Notes: generated from the sequence alone by a model not told the origin. Shown: positions 1 to 10,627, counted from the first letter of the stretch. The stretch: 44,367 nt of DNA from Mycobacterium sp. shizuoka-1 (GCF_002723835.1 NZ_BEWG01000021.1:1-44367), one strand, 5' to 3'. Made by a program: numbers and translations.

Positions 1-698
1 CCCGTGGGCGGGGTGGGGGGACCGGTCTGCGCGCCGCCGCCACCGAAACCGCCGGTCGACGGGCCCGCGCCGTAGCCGCCGTACTGAGCGGGATAGCCGG
101 GACGGGGCGGAAGTCCCGGGGCCGGTCCCTGCGGCCCGGACTGGCCGTAGTAACCACCGGGCGGCGGACCGTACTGGCCGTACTGCTCGTAACGGGGGCG
201 GGGTGCCGGCGCGGTGATGACACCGGCCTCCAGCAACAGCGCCGACACCGCGGCGATGGTCTGCAGCAGGGTGAGGGCGATCATCGCCCACAGGCCCCAC
301 CCGACGGTGAAGCCGGTCGGCCGTCCGACCATCTGGGCGACGGCCGTCAGCAGCGCGATCGCCGAGGCCGCCGCGATGACACCGCCGTAATCCCGCGCCT
401 TGGGCAGCAGGCTGGCCGCAGCCAGCAGGGCGGCGACCAGCGTCGCGAGCACCGGGTAGCCGCCGCCACCACTGGTCAGCTCGGCACCGCCGAACGGGCC
501 GAGATCGGCCTTGACGGTCAGGATCGGCCCGAAGCTGGCCAGGTAGGCCGCCAGGCCCAGCACGACGACCGCGACGTTGAGGTAGAGCGGCAGCTTGCTC
601 GGTCCGGCGTCGGCGGTCGCGAACGACGGCGCCGGAGCGCCGTACGGGCCGGGTGGCTGCGATTGTGGGTAGCCCGGGTTGGTGGGCGGGTAACTCAT
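1..698 (-). CDS. 34-kDa antigen-like membrane protein (DUF5336), 3' end missing
   Basis: The ATG at 698 follows an AAGGAGAGG ribosome site, and the frame stays open for 232 codons to the window edge, so the C-terminus is missing. The protein starts MSYPPTNPGYP, has a Pro/Gly N-terminus, then several hydrophobic segments from about residue 36 (LPLYLNVAVVVLGLAAYL), then a Gly/Pro/Tyr/Gln-rich tail. This is the architecture of the mycobacterial 34-kDa antigenic protein (Rv0954 family, DUF5336), which has been linked to the cell-division complex. Its position beside the Rv0953c-like oxidoreductase matches M. tuberculosis. The family assignment is firm. The cell-division role comes from family knowledge and is not visible here. 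Confidence 0.85.
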   Translation of the reverse strand, partial: MSYPPTNPGYPQSQPPGPYGAPAPSFATADAGPSKLPLYLNVAVVVLGLAAYLASFGPILTVKADLGPFGGAELTSGGGGYPVLATLVAALLAAASLLPKARDYGGVIAAASAIALLTAVAQMVGRPTGFTVGWGLWAMIALTLLQTIAAVSALLLEAGVITAPAPRPRYEQYGQYGPPPGGYYGQSGPQGPAPGLPPRPGYPAQYGGYGAGPSTGGFGGGGAQTGPPTPPT

Positions 699-867
699 GG
701 CCTCTCCTTCAGCCTTGTCACGCCGGCGCGTCCCCCGCGGCGCTGCGTCGGTTGTGGCTCGCGAACGGGGCCGCAGGCCCGGTTCGCACACCACGCTAGC
801 GCACACCGCCGTGGCGACCACGACCATCGGCGTGTCACACAGGCAGTTGGCACAGGGCCGTCACGAG

Positions 868-1998
868 TCAGGCAGATGCTTGCAGCGGCCGCGTGAACGA
901 ATCACTTTCGGCAGCTTCAATTTCGCGCACCAGCGGAAGCACCCGGGCGCCGAAATACTCGATCTCCTCCTGGAAGTGCAGGAAACCGCCGAGGATCAGG
1001 TCCACCCCACGTTTTCGGTACGCGGCGATGCGCTCGGCGATCTGCTCAGGCGTTCCGATCAACTGGGTGCGGAAGCCGTCGTTGTACTGCACGAGGTCCT
1101 CGAACGTGGAGTCGGCCCACATGCCGCGCTTGTCGGCGGTGGAACTGCCGGCCTGCTGCACGGCGGCGTGGAAGCCTTCGACCGCCGGCCGGTTGGCCTT
1201 GGCGATGATCTCTTTCAAGGTCTCTTTCGCTTCTTTTTCTGTGTCCCTGGCGATGATGAAGCCGTTGAGTCCGAACTTCACCTCCCGGCCGGCGTCGCGG
1301 GCGTGGTCGCGGACCTCGACGAGTTGTTCGGTGACGCCGTCGAAATCCTTGCCGTTGGAGAAATACCAGTCGGCGTAGTGACCGCCGTTGCGTCGCGCGG
1401 CAGTGGAGTTACCGCCCTGGAAGATCTCGGGGTTGGGCCGCTGGGCGGTGTTGAGCGGTTTGGGCTTGAGGGTGAAGTCGTGGATGCGGTAGAAGTCGCC
1501 GCGGAAGTCCACCTGGTCCTCGGTCCAGATCTTGCGCAGCACCTGCAGGAATTCGGCGCTGCGCCGGTAACGTTCGTCGTGCTCGAGCCAGGGCTCGCCC
1601 AGGTGGGTGAACTCGTCCTTGAACCAGCCGGAGACGACGTTGACCGCGAACCGGCCGCCGGAGAGATGGTCGGCGGTGGCACCGAGTTTGGCCAGCACAC
1701 CGGGATGCCACAAACCCGGGTGGACGGCCGCGATGAGTTTGAGCCGCTTGGTGGCCAGCAGCAGGGCCAGCGAGAAGCTGGTGGATTCGTGCTGGTATTC
1801 GGCGCCGTAGCTGGCCTCGTAGCGGACCTGTGACAGCGCGTACTCGAAGCCGTTGTTCTCGGCGGTCTGCGCGAGCCGCACGTTGTAGTCGTAATTCCAG
1901 TCGGTGCGCTGTTCGATGGTGCTGGTAACCAGACCCCCACTGACGTTGGGCACCCAGTAGGCGAATTTCACGTGGTCGGCAACGCGTTCGGTCGTCAT
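868..1998 (-). CDS. sfnG: FMNH2-dependent dimethylsulfone monooxygenase (SfnG-like)
   Basis: A 376-residue luciferase-like monooxygenase. The opening VKFAYWVPNVSGGLVTSTIE, the YGAEYQHES segment, the NVVSGWFKDEF segment and the C-terminal GGFLHFQEEIEYFG are all typical of SfnG, which oxidises dimethyl sulfone to methanesulfinate using FMNH2 from a partner reductase. Length and motifs agree with the family (about 360-380 residues). The ATG at 1998 is preceded by a weak GGGGAAA. No reductase or sulfonate transporter is adjacent, so the substrate rests on similarity alone. It is divergent from the next LLM gene and is probably a stand-alone sulfur-scavenging gene. Confidence 0.82.
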   Translation of the reverse strand: MTTERVADHVKFAYWVPNVSGGLVTSTIEQRTDWNYDYNVRLAQTAENNGFEYALSQVRYEASYGAEYQHESTSFSLALLLATKRLKLIAAVHPGLWHPGVLAKLGATADHLSGGRFAVNVVSGWFKDEFTHLGEPWLEHDERYRRSAEFLQVLRKIWTEDQVDFRGDFYRIHDFTLKPKPLNTAQRPNPEIFQGGNSTAARRNGGHYADWYFSNGKDFDGVTEQLVEVRDHARDAGREVKFGLNGFIIARDTEKEAKETLKEIIAKANRPAVEGFHAAVQQAGSSTADKRGMWADSTFEDLVQYNDGFRTQLIGTPEQIAERIAAYRKRGVDLILGGFLHFQEEIEYFGARVLPLVREIEAAESDSFTRPLQASA

Positions 1999-2119
1999 GG
2001 TTTCCCCATGGTGGTGACACGGCCGGCCCGGGTCACCCCTTTAACTCGTCGCGAGCGCAGGTCTCGACGACTGATACCCCGCCTTGCCCGGCCCCCGGCG
2101 GCCCGCTCTAATTCAGCGC

Positions 2120-2971
2120 ATGGATTACGGGCTCGTTCTGTTCACCAGTGATCGCGGCATCGCTCCGGCGGCGGCGGCCAAGCTTGCCGACGACCACGGC
2201 TTCACCACGTTCTACGTGCCCGAGCACACCCACATCCCGGTCAAACGCGAGGCCGCCCACCCCACCACCGGTGACGAGTCGCTGCCCGATGACCGCTACA
2301 TGCGCACCCTGGACCCGTGGGTCAGCCTGGGTACGGCCGCCGCGGTGACCTCCAAGGTGAGGCTGTCCACCGCGGTGGCGCTGCCCGTCGAGCACGATCC
2401 CATCACCCTTGCGAAATCGATTGCGACCCTTGATCATCTGTCGGGCGGCCGGGTCAGCCTCGGCGTCGGCTTCGGCTGGAACACCGACGAGCTGGCCGAC
2501 CACGGCGTGCCGGCCGGACGCCGCCGCACCTGCCTGCGCGAGTACCTCGAAGCCATGCGGGCGCTGTGGACCCAGGAAGAGGCCGAATACGACGGAGAGT
2601 TCGTCAAATTCGGCCCCAGCTGGGCGTGGCCCAAGCCGGTGCAGCCACACATCCCGGTGCTCGTCGGCGCGGCCGGCACCGAGAAGAACTTCAAGTGGAT
2701 CGCCCGCAGCGCCGACGGCTGGATCACCACGCCGCGCGACTTCGACATCGACGAACCGGTGAAGCTGCTGCAGGACACCTGGGCCGCCGCCGGTCGTGAT
2801 GGCGCACCGCAGATCGTGGCGCTCGATTTCAAGCCGGTGCCCGAGAAATTGGCGCACTGGAAAGACATCGGCGTCACCGAGGTGCTGTTCGGGCTGCCCG
2901 ACAGGTCGGCCGACGAGGTCGCCGGCTATGTGGAGCGGCTGGCGGGCAAGCTCGGAGCGCTCGACCTCTAA
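2120..2971 (+). CDS. LLM-class F420-dependent oxidoreductase (Rv0953c-like)
   Basis: The 283-residue protein begins MDYGLVLFTSDRGI and carries LSGGRVSLGVGFGWNTDE and a C-terminal AGTEKNFKWIARSADGWIT segment, hallmarks of the F420-using luciferase-like TIGR03619 group. The ATG at 2120 is preferred over an upstream in-frame ATG at 2084, because similarity to the M. tuberculosis Rv0953c protein starts there and the 12 extra residues look non-coding. There is no Shine-Dalgarno upstream, so the transcript may be leaderless. The substrate is unknown. Its stop overlaps the convergent thiolase-like gene by 4 bp. Confidence 0.85.
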   Translation: MDYGLVLFTSDRGIAPAAAAKLADDHGFTTFYVPEHTHIPVKREAAHPTTGDESLPDDRYMRTLDPWVSLGTAAAVTSKVRLSTAVALPVEHDPITLAKSIATLDHLSGGRVSLGVGFGWNTDELADHGVPAGRRRTCLREYLEAMRALWTQEEAEYDGEFVKFGPSWAWPKPVQPHIPVLVGAAGTEKNFKWIARSADGWITTPRDFDIDEPVKLLQDTWAAAGRDGAPQIVALDFKPVPEKLAHWKDIGVTEVLFGLPDRSADEVAGYVERLAGKLGALDL

Positions 2972-4500
2972 GCCAACGTCGCGCGGTTCTTGCCGTCCTC
3001 GCCTGCGGTCACGGTGATCGCGGCGCCGAGAGGGTCACCGTCGGTCATCAACGCGACCAAGGCCGCGTCGGTGGTGATCGCCATGAAGCGGCTGTTGTCG
3101 GCGTCGAGGCGGCCGATGATGACGCCGGTACGCTCCGGCCAGTCGTAGCGCACCGAATATGTTTCGATCACGCCGGTGCCGTTGGCATGACGGGTCACGG
3201 CCACCGTCGGCAGGTTCGAGATGTCCTGCTGCAGTTGCGTGCTGCGGTCGGGTGTCCAGCCGACCGGAGTGGTCGAGTAGATACCCACCGAATACTTGCT
3301 CATCACACCGCCATTCGCGCCGACCAACCCGAACGCGCCCGGCTTGTCGCGCATCGCGGCGACCGTCTCGGCGATGCCGTGCAACGAATAACTGTTGCCT
3401 GGCCCACCGAAGTACGGCAGGCCGCCGGTGAGGGTGAGCCCGCGCGGGTCGTCGGCGGCCACGCCGAAGTCGTCACACACGACGAAGACCGGGAAGGGGA
3501 AGCAACTGTAGAGGTCGAAGGTGTTCACGTCGTCGATGGTGATGTCCGCCACCCGAAGAGCTTCTGCCACAGCCTGTTTCGACGAGTAACTGACGCCGAG
3601 GTCTTCGCGGTCGAGCAGGTCCTGTTCCCGTTGATCCGCATGGCCGTGGAGATAGACCCACTTCTGCTCGGGCACACCAAGTTTGCGCGCGGCCTCGACC
3701 GACATCACCAGCGCGGCGGCGCCCTGGTTGACGGTGTCGCGGGCGACCATCAACCGCGGGTAGGGATCGCAGATCATCCGGTTGTCCGCGGTGACCGTGG
3801 CGATCTCGTCCACCGAGCGCTCGACCGGCGACGACGAAAACGGGTTCTTGGCAGCGACTTTCGAGAAGGGCGCGAACAATTCGGCCATTTTGCGCCGATA
3901 GGAGTCGACATCGAGACCGAGCCGGGCGCGCCGCGCATTGTCCAGCAGCCCGTACTGCACAGGCGCACCGGTCAGTCCGTGGTTGGCAGTGTATTCGCTC
4001 ATGTACTGCTCGAACCCATACCCGCGGTCCTCGAGCTGACCACCTACGGTCTCGCTGTGATCGGGCTTGTCGTCTTTGCCTGCGAACGTTTTGAGCGTCG
4101 AGCCATTCTCCGAGCCGAGGATCAACGCCGCCTCGATGTCGCCTGCCGCGATGGCCCCGGCGAACTCCGTCAACAGCTTCTGCGGGCCGTTGCCGCCGAT
4201 CGACTCCAGCACCGCACGCTCAGGGTCGGCGCCGACGCGACGGGCGACCGAACGGATGTAGTTGTCCGAGCAGCCCAGCGGCGCGCTCGCGAACGGCGTG
4301 CAGATCTCGAATTGCCGCAGACCGGCAAACACCTGAATCGCCGCGGCGACGGCGGCGACATCGGCGCCGGTGTCGGCCAGAGCAGCGCGGACCGCCTCGG
4401 TGGCCAGCTCGACGGCGGACATGCCGCGGTAGTCGGGGTCGTCGACGCGCTCGGTGAACTGGCCGACGCCGACGATGACGGGTGTACGCGGATCGACCAT
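2968..4500 (-). CDS. Thiolase-like protein (acetyl-CoA acetyltransferase superfamily, degenerate active site)
   Basis: A 510-residue protein that starts RTPVIVGVGQFTER, a thiolase N-terminus. At the nucleophile loop (about residues 101-107) it reads IGGNGPQ, with no CxS cysteine. The HDCF position reads DLYSCF and the CxG position reads GANGG. About 110 C-terminal residues beyond the thiolase fold form an extra domain, as in thiolase-like protein TLP1. A classical Claisen thiolysis is therefore unlikely. Other acyl-CoA or lipid-transfer chemistry is possible. The gene is divergent from a TetR gene, and a KstR-like box overlaps its probable promoter, which would tie it to sterol/lipid catabolism. 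Confidence 0.78.
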   Translation of the reverse strand: MVDPRTPVIVGVGQFTERVDDPDYRGMSAVELATEAVRAALADTGADVAAVAAAIQVFAGLRQFEICTPFASAPLGCSDNYIRSVARRVGADPERAVLESIGGNGPQKLLTEFAGAIAAGDIEAALILGSENGSTLKTFAGKDDKPDHSETVGGQLEDRGYGFEQYMSEYTANHGLTGAPVQYGLLDNARRARLGLDVDSYRRKMAELFAPFSKVAAKNPFSSSPVERSVDEIATVTADNRMICDPYPRLMVARDTVNQGAAALVMSVEAARKLGVPEQKWVYLHGHADQREQDLLDREDLGVSYSSKQAVAEALRVADITIDDVNTFDLYSCFPFPVFVVCDDFGVAADDPRGLTLTGGLPYFGGPGNSYSLHGIAETVAAMRDKPGAFGLVGANGGVMSKYSVGIYSTTPVGWTPDRSTQLQQDISNLPTVAVTRHANGTGVIETYSVRYDWPERTGVIIGRLDADNSRFMAITTDAALVALMTDGDPLGAAITVTAGEDGKNRATLA

Positions 4501-4515
4501 AGTTCGACAGGCTAA

Positions 4516-4529
4516 TAGAACACGTTACG
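4516..4529 (-). promoter_or_regulatory. KstR-like operator (13/14 match) at the thiolase-like promoter
   Basis: TAGAACACGTTACG fits the KstR consensus TnnAACnnGTTnnA except for the last base (G for A). It lies 16 bp before the thiolase-like ATG at 4500 and overlaps a minus-strand -10-like CTATTAG (4512-4518). A repressor bound here would block that promoter. The match is visible in the sequence. Binding by KstR is inferred. Confidence 0.5.
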
Positions 4530-4560
4530 GTTTCGCCAACCGGCGACTCCTTGACCGATC

Positions 4561-4599
4561 TGTCACTTAGTGACACAGTCGAGATGTCACTAAGTGACA
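4561..4599. promoter_or_regulatory. Twin 15-bp TetR operators
   Basis: TGTCACTTAGTGACA (4561-4575) and TGTCACTAAGTGACA (4585-4599) are palindromes, and each is the reverse complement of the other. They are separated by 9 bp, with centres 24 bp apart. They lie between the divergent thiolase-like gene and the TetR gene, directly before the TetR start at 4611. This is the expected layout for two TetR dimers controlling both directions. If transcribed, each could also fold into a hairpin. Confidence 0.8.
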
Positions 4600-4610
4600 G
4601 CCGGGAGGAG

Positions 4611-5231
4611 GTGCTCATCAGCGACAAGCAGGCGCAAGCGCGACTGGACGTGTCGCGCAAGGCGGCGGCCCTGTTCTGGGAGAAAGGGGTGGCAGCGACG
4701 AGCGGGGACGACATCGCCGCCGCCGCCGGACTGTCGACCAGGACGATCTGGCGCTATTTCCGGTCCAAGGAGAGCTGCGTCGAGCCACTGTTGGCCCAGA
4801 CGTCCGAACGCTTCCTGGCGTCCGCCCGTCGATGGCCGGCCGAGCTGTCCCTCATCGAGCACCTGGTGGCCGACGCGGTCGAGCATCCGCTGACGCCGCA
4901 GGACATCGAAGATGCGGCGGCGGCGCTACGCATCGCCACGCTCACCACGACCGATCCGGCGCTGCGCACCTCGTATCTGATGGTCCACGACCAGATGGAA
5001 CGGGGGCTGGCACCGGTGATCGCCGAGCGGCTCGGCCTCCCCGTCGATGACCTCACCGTCCGCCTCTGCGCAGCCGCCGTCACCGGCGCGTTCCGCGTGA
5101 TCGACGAGGACGTCGGCCGCGCAGTGATCGTCGAGGGCAAATCGGTCAGCCAGGCCGAAGCGCTCGCCCTGATGGACCGGGCCATCCGGGAAGCCACCAA
5201 CGGCCGAGTGGGCGGCCCGGTGAACCGCTAA
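4611..5231 (+). CDS. TetR/AcrR family transcriptional regulator
   Basis: A 206-residue TetR protein. The N-terminal helix-turn-helix reads ATSGDDIAAAAGLSTRTIWRYFRSKE (described here by its ends: ATSGDDIAAAAG and STRTIWRYFRSKE), followed by an all-helical ligand domain. The frame is open from a TTG at 4551 and an ATG at 4584, but that stretch is built from the twin operator palindromes and would encode the repetitive peptides LSLSD and MSLSD. The GTG at 4611, right after GGGAGGAG, is therefore the better start. It is probably autoregulated through the twin operators and may control the divergent thiolase-like gene and the S9 peptidase 91 bp downstream. The ligand is unknown. Confidence 0.85.
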   Translation: MLISDKQAQARLDVSRKAAALFWEKGVAATSGDDIAAAAGLSTRTIWRYFRSKESCVEPLLAQTSERFLASARRWPAELSLIEHLVADAVEHPLTPQDIEDAAAALRIATLTTTDPALRTSYLMVHDQMERGLAPVIAERLGLPVDDLTVRLCAAAVTGAFRVIDEDVGRAVIVEGKSVSQAEALALMDRAIREATNGRVGGPVNR

Positions 5232-5322
5232 ATCCCCATCACCACAACCGAATACACCTCACGAGCCAGCACGACCGCGGGCCCGGCGAATCACCGCGCC
5301 CGCCGCCGTCGAAAGGACCTTC

Positions 5323-7176
5323 ATGAAACCCGATTTGATCACCGTCGAAGACTTCTTCAGTCCGCCGCAGCGCACCGCGGCGACGATCTCCCCGGACGGG
5401 ACACGGATCGCCTACCTCGCGCCGTGGCGCAACCGGCTCAACGTGTGGGTGCACGAGATCGACGCCGAGACACCGGCCCGTTGTGTGACCGCCGACGACA
5501 CCCGCAGCGTGTACATCTACCGCTGGACCCACGACTCGCGCTGGCTGCTCTACCTGCAGGACGGCGGCGGGGACGAGCTGTGGCACCTGTATCGCGTCGA
5601 CCTCGAGGACCCGGACGCCGAGATCGTCGACCTCACGCCGTTCCCCGGCGTCAGAGCGACGTTCGAGCTGCTCAAGAGCCGGCCGGGAACGGCCATGGTG
5701 CAGCTGAACAGGCGGAACCCGGAACTGTTCGACGCCTACGAACTCGACATCGCGACCGGCGAATTGACCCTGCTCGCCGAAAATCCAGGCACTGTCGTCA
5801 CATGGCTGTGCAGTGCCGACGGCCAGTTGTTCACCTCGGTGCTGACCGCCGAGGGCGACGTCGAACCGGCGCAGTGGCGGCCGGAAACCCGGTCGCTGCG
5901 CACCATCACGACCTACGACGGTGCCGACTATCCCGTCGGCATCCACCCGATCGCGATCAGCCCCGATGGATCCGGCATGTGGCTGGGATCCAGCCGAAAC
6001 ACCGACCGCACCAGGCTGGTTCGCGTCGACGTCGCCACCGGCGAGGAGACGGAGGTGGACAGCCATCCGAGCTTCGATCTGGCTGCCCAGATGGTGCTGC
6101 CGTCACCGCTGATCATCAGCGAGCGGACCGGCGAGCTGATCGGCGCGCGCTATTGCGGCGACCGCCAGGTCATCCACCCGCTGGATCCGGAATTCGCGGC
6201 CATCCTGGAGCGGCTCACCGCACTGTCGGACGGCGACCTGGCCGCGCTCTCCTCCGACGCCGGCGGGCAACGGTGGGTGGTGAACTTCACCCACGACCGC
6301 GATCCCTGGGCCACCTATTTCTACGACCATTCCACCGGTGCGAGCCGACTGCTGTTCCGGCCCTACCCGCACCTGGATCCCGCGGCGCTGGCGCCGATGA
6401 AGCCGGTCGCCATCACCTCCCGCGACGACGTGACCCTGCACGGGTATCTGACGCTGCCGGTCGGTGTCGAGCCGGTCGGCCTACCGCTGGTGTTGCTGGT
6501 CCACGGTGGCCCCTGGGCGCGCGACTGCTGGGGCTACCAGGCCGAGGTGCAGTTGCTGGCGAACCGCGGATATGCGGTGCTGCAGGTCAACTTTCGCGGG
6601 TCGACCGGCTATGGCAAGTCGTTCACCAAGGCAGCGATCGGCGAGTTCGCCGGCAAGATGCACGACGACCTGATCGACGCCGTCGGCTGGGCGGTGGACC
6701 AGGGCATCGCCCACCCACGGCGGGTGGCGATCTTCGGCGGCTCCTACGGGGGTTATGCGGCACTGGTCGGGGTGACCTTCACCCCGGACGTCTTCGCAGC
6801 GGCGATCGACTACGTCGGGATCTCCAGCCTCGCCAACTTCATGCGGACGCTGCCGACCGTCGCGCGTCCGTTCCTCGCCAACAACTGGCACCGGTATGTC
6901 GGAGATCCGTCCGACCCGGTGCAAGAGGCCGACATGTTGGCGCGGTCGCCGATCACCCGAGTCGACCAGATTCATACCCCGCTGTTGGTGGTCCAAGGCG
7001 CCAACGATTCTCGGGTGGTGCAGGCCGAATCCGACAACCTGGTCAACGCGCTTCGCGAGCGCGGTGTCGAGGTCGAATACCTGATCAAGGACGACGAAGG
7101 ACACGGATTCGTCAACCCGGACAACCAGATCGACCTCTACCACGCCGTCGAGCGTTTCCTGGCCCAACATCTCTGA
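5323..7176 (+). CDS. S9 family prolyl oligopeptidase / acylaminoacyl-peptidase
   Basis: A 617-residue serine peptidase. An N-terminal beta-propeller of WD40/PD40-like repeats ([40 protein letters not shown]) covers about residues 15-350. A C-terminal alpha/beta hydrolase domain follows, with nucleophile Ser474 in GGSYGGY, Asp562 in GANDSRV and His594 in EGHGF. The ATG at 5323 follows GAAAGGA. No signal peptide is seen, so it is probably a cytosolic enzyme trimming oligopeptides or acyl-peptides. It follows the TetR gene in the same direction with a 91-bp gap and ends at a bidirectional terminator facing sucD. Confidence 0.88.
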   Translation: MKPDLITVEDFFSPPQRTAATISPDGTRIAYLAPWRNRLNVWVHEIDAETPARCVTADDTRSVYIYRWTHDSRWLLYLQDGGGDELWHLYRVDLEDPDAEIVDLTPFPGVRATFELLKSRPGTAMVQLNRRNPELFDAYELDIATGELTLLAENPGTVVTWLCSADGQLFTSVLTAEGDVEPAQWRPETRSLRTITTYDGADYPVGIHPIAISPDGSGMWLGSSRNTDRTRLVRVDVATGEETEVDSHPSFDLAAQMVLPSPLIISERTGELIGARYCGDRQVIHPLDPEFAAILERLTALSDGDLAALSSDAGGQRWVVNFTHDRDPWATYFYDHSTGASRLLFRPYPHLDPAALAPMKPVAITSRDDVTLHGYLTLPVGVEPVGLPLVLLVHGGPWARDCWGYQAEVQLLANRGYAVLQVNFRGSTGYGKSFTKAAIGEFAGKMHDDLIDAVGWAVDQGIAHPRRVAIFGGSYGGYAALVGVTFTPDVFAAAIDYVGISSLANFMRTLPTVARPFLANNWHRYVGDPSDPVQEADMLARSPITRVDQIHTPLLVVQGANDSRVVQAESDNLVNALRERGVEVEYLIKDDEGHGFVNPDNQIDLYHAVERFLAQHL

Positions 7177-7183
7177 CCGACGA

Positions 7184-7218
7184 AAAAGCCCCCGAAGTCA
7201 CTGACTCCGGGGGCTTTT
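7184..7218. terminator. Bidirectional intrinsic terminator
   Basis: A 17-bp inverted repeat with AAAAGCCCCCG on one side and CGGGGGCTTTT on the other, with A-runs and T-runs flanking the GC stem. It lies between the convergent S9 peptidase gene (ends 7176) and sucD (ends 7231), so it can terminate both. Confidence 0.85.
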
Positions 7219-7230
7219 CGGTGAAGCGGG

Positions 7231-8133
7231 TTACAGGGTTTCGAAGATCTCCCGGGCCAGCTTGGCGGTCTCCGACGGCGTCTTGCCGACCTTGACTCCG
7301 GCGGCCTCGAGGGCCTCCTTCTTACCCTGGGCGGTACCGGCACCGTCGGAGACGATGGCGCCGGCGTGGCCCATGGTCTTGCCCTCGGGCGCGGTGAAAC
7401 CGGCGACGTAGCCGACGACCGGCTTGGTGACGTTGGCCTTGATGTAGGCGCCGGCCTTCTCCTCCGCGTCGCCGCCGATCTCGCCGATCATCACGATCAG
7501 CTTGGTCTCGGGGTCCTTCTCGAACGCCTCGATGGCGTCGATGTGGGTGGTGCCGATGACCGGGTCACCACCGATACCGATGGCGGTGGAGAACCCGAGA
7601 TCGCGCAGCTCGTACATCATCTGGTAGGTCAGCGTGCCGGACTTCGACACCAGCCCGATCGGTCCCTTGCCGGTGATGTTGTTCGGCGTGATGCCGACCA
7701 GCGACTCGCCGGGGGTGATGATGCCGGGGCAGTTCGGGCCGATGATCCGGGTCTTCTGACCCTTCTCGACGTTGTAGGCCCACGCATAAGCGCTGTCCTG
7801 CACCGGGATTCCCTCGGTGATGACCACCAGCAGCGGGATCTCGGCGTCGATGGCCTCGATGATGGCGTCCTTCGAGAAGGCCGGCGGCACGAAGGCGATC
7901 GACACGTCGGCGCCGGTCTCCTTCATGGCCTCAGCCACCGAGGCGAATACCGGCAGCTCGATATCGTTGCCATCTTTGTCGACGTGGCTCACCGTGGTGC
8001 CCGCCTTGCGGGCGTTCACGCCACCGACGACCTGGGTGCCGGCCTTGAGCATCAGCTTGGTGTGCTTGGTGCCCTCGCCACCGGTGATGCCCTGGACGAT
8101 GACTTTGCTGTCCTTGTTCAGAAAAATCGACAT
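7231..8133 (-). CDS. sucD: Succinyl-CoA synthetase (ADP-forming) alpha subunit
   Basis: The 300-residue alpha subunit of the TCA-cycle enzyme that converts succinyl-CoA to succinate with ATP formation. The CoA-binding [11 protein letters not shown] (about residues 15-25), the [13 protein letters not shown] segment and the phosphohistidine motif [12 protein letters not shown] with His256 are all present. Length is normal. It follows sucC by 12 bp in one operon, sucC first. Cytosolic; acts as a heterodimer or heterotetramer with SucC. Confidence 0.97.
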   Translation of the reverse strand: MSIFLNKDSKVIVQGITGGEGTKHTKLMLKAGTQVVGGVNARKAGTTVSHVDKDGNDIELPVFASVAEAMKETGADVSIAFVPPAFSKDAIIEAIDAEIPLLVVITEGIPVQDSAYAWAYNVEKGQKTRIIGPNCPGIITPGESLVGITPNNITGKGPIGLVSKSGTLTYQMMYELRDLGFSTAIGIGGDPVIGTTHIDAIEAFEKDPETKLIVMIGEIGGDAEEKAGAYIKANVTKPVVGYVAGFTAPEGKTMGHAGAIVSDGAGTAQGKKEALEAAGVKVGKTPSETAKLAREIFETL

Positions 8134-8145
8134 TGATTGCGTCCC

Positions 8146-9309
<1,164 letters not shown>

Positions 9310-9568
9310 TGGCTCACTGTCTGGTCGGCGCTGACTGTTTTTCTGGTGACGATGTGTTGAGGAAGTCGCTCCGGGGGAACTGTATCCAGACGGCCGCGGG
9401 CGGCCATCCTCGCCTACCACTCATGTGGTCCATCTCACCGCGAGGCTGAAGTGATTCAACTCACAATCGCCCGCGGAATATGCGCGTGGGTTGCCTGCTG
9501 CGGTGTATCTCGTTAACGTCGTCGGGGTCTGAGATAACGCTTTGGTCACGACTAAGGGACTTCGAGTT
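9310..9568. promoter_or_regulatory. Divergent sucC / M23 peptidase intergenic region
   Basis: About 260 bp without a gene. It must hold both promoters. The only structure seen is an interrupted inverted repeat TATCTC (9506-9511) / GAGATA (9531-9536), with GTTAACG and GATAACG repeats around it, just ahead of the peptidase gene. No riboswitch fold was recognised. Confidence 0.35.
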
Positions 9569-10627
9569 TTGACGCAGCACCGGCCGGAACCGACTTCTGT
9601 CGGAGATTCTTCGGCCTTGCCCACCAAGACCAGGACCTTTGATCGCCAGGGAGCGTCAGCCCGAGCCCTGGATCCCGAGCGGCTCGATGTCACCGACATC
9701 ATTCCGTTCAACGAGTTCGGCGATCTCGTCGACATCGACTTCCGCGAGAGCACGGCCTTCGCCAGCCTTCAGGTGGCGCGCTGCCCCGAACTCGACGACC
9801 TGCATGACGCCGATGACCTGCAGCCGCTCCGGCTGGCGGTGCCGGCCGAATTCGCTGCCCGCGACGACCGCCACGCCGAGGTCCCGCGCTTTTCCAACAG
9901 CGAGAACACCGACATCCTGCCGCGCACCCCGCAGCATCGCCGGCAGCCGACCGGAGCCGTCAAGGGCCGCGTGATGATCGCGGCGATGGCCGCCGGCGCC
10001 GCCGCGGCCGCCGCCTACACCGCGGTCAAGCCCGCCACCGACACCACCACCCGGACGGTGCTGGCGGCCGACAAGACCCCGATGGACGGCACCGTGACCA
10101 CGCCGCGCGGCATGCAGCTGATCGCGGTCAAGCCGGCCGCCGATGCCGCCGTTCACGGCGAAGAGCTGGCCAATGGACAGGCGTTCGCCCAGGAACGCGC
10201 CGAGCGCGAGGCACGGTTGCAGCGGCCGCTGTTCGTCATGCCCACCCGCGGCGTGTTCACCTCGGGCTTCGGCTATCGCTGGGGCGCGCTGCACGGCGGC
10301 ATCGACCTGGCCGGCCCGATCGGCACCCCGATCGTGGCGGCCTCCGACGGTGTCGTCGTGGACGCCGGTCCGACCGCGGGCTACGGCGCTTGGGTCAAGA
10401 TCCGGCACTCCGACGGCACGGTGACGCTGTACGGCCACGTCAACACCTGGACGGTGCAGATCGGCCAGCGGGTGTTCGCCGGCGACCAGATCGCCACCAT
10501 CGGGAACCGGGGGAACTCGACCGGCCCGCATCTGCACTTCGAAGTTCTGCTGGGCGGCACCAACCGGATCGACCCGGTGCCGTGGCTGGCGCAGCGCGGG
10601 CTGGCGGTCGGGCCCTACGTCGGCTGA
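9569..10627 (+). CDS. Membrane-anchored M23 (LytM-type) peptidoglycan endopeptidase
   Basis: About 352 residues. An acidic N-terminal cytoplasmic part is followed by a transmembrane segment (RVMIAAMAAGAAAAAAYTA) and a C-terminal M23 domain. Zinc ligands are visible: His242 and Asp246 in LHGGIDLAG, then HLHFE with His321 and His323. It probably cleaves peptide cross-links in the periplasm, like M. tuberculosis Rv0950c, which has the same place beside sucC. The frame is open from a TTG at 9542. The TTG at 9569 is chosen because AAGGGA (9554-9559) sits 9 bp before it, but the start is uncertain. The next gene follows after 4 bp. Confidence 0.85.
   Translation: MTQHRPEPTSVGDSSALPTKTRTFDRQGASARALDPERLDVTDIIPFNEFGDLVDIDFRESTAFASLQVARCPELDDLHDADDLQPLRLAVPAEFAARDDRHAEVPRFSNSENTDILPRTPQHRRQPTGAVKGRVMIAAMAAGAAAAAAYTAVKPATDTTTRTVLAADKTPMDGTVTTPRGMQLIAVKPAADAAVHGEELANGQAFAQERAEREARLQRPLFVMPTRGVFTSGFGYRWGALHGGIDLAGPIGTPIVAASDGVVVDAGPTAGYGAWVKIRHSDGTVTLYGHVNTWTVQIGQRVFAGDQIATIGNRGNSTGPHLHFEVLLGGTNRIDPVPWLAQRGLAVGPYVG

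Noticed and set aside
9505..9540. Riboswitch ahead of the M23 peptidase gene
   Set aside because: Only one short interrupted inverted repeat is present; no c-di-AMP (ydaO) motif or other known fold was recognised.
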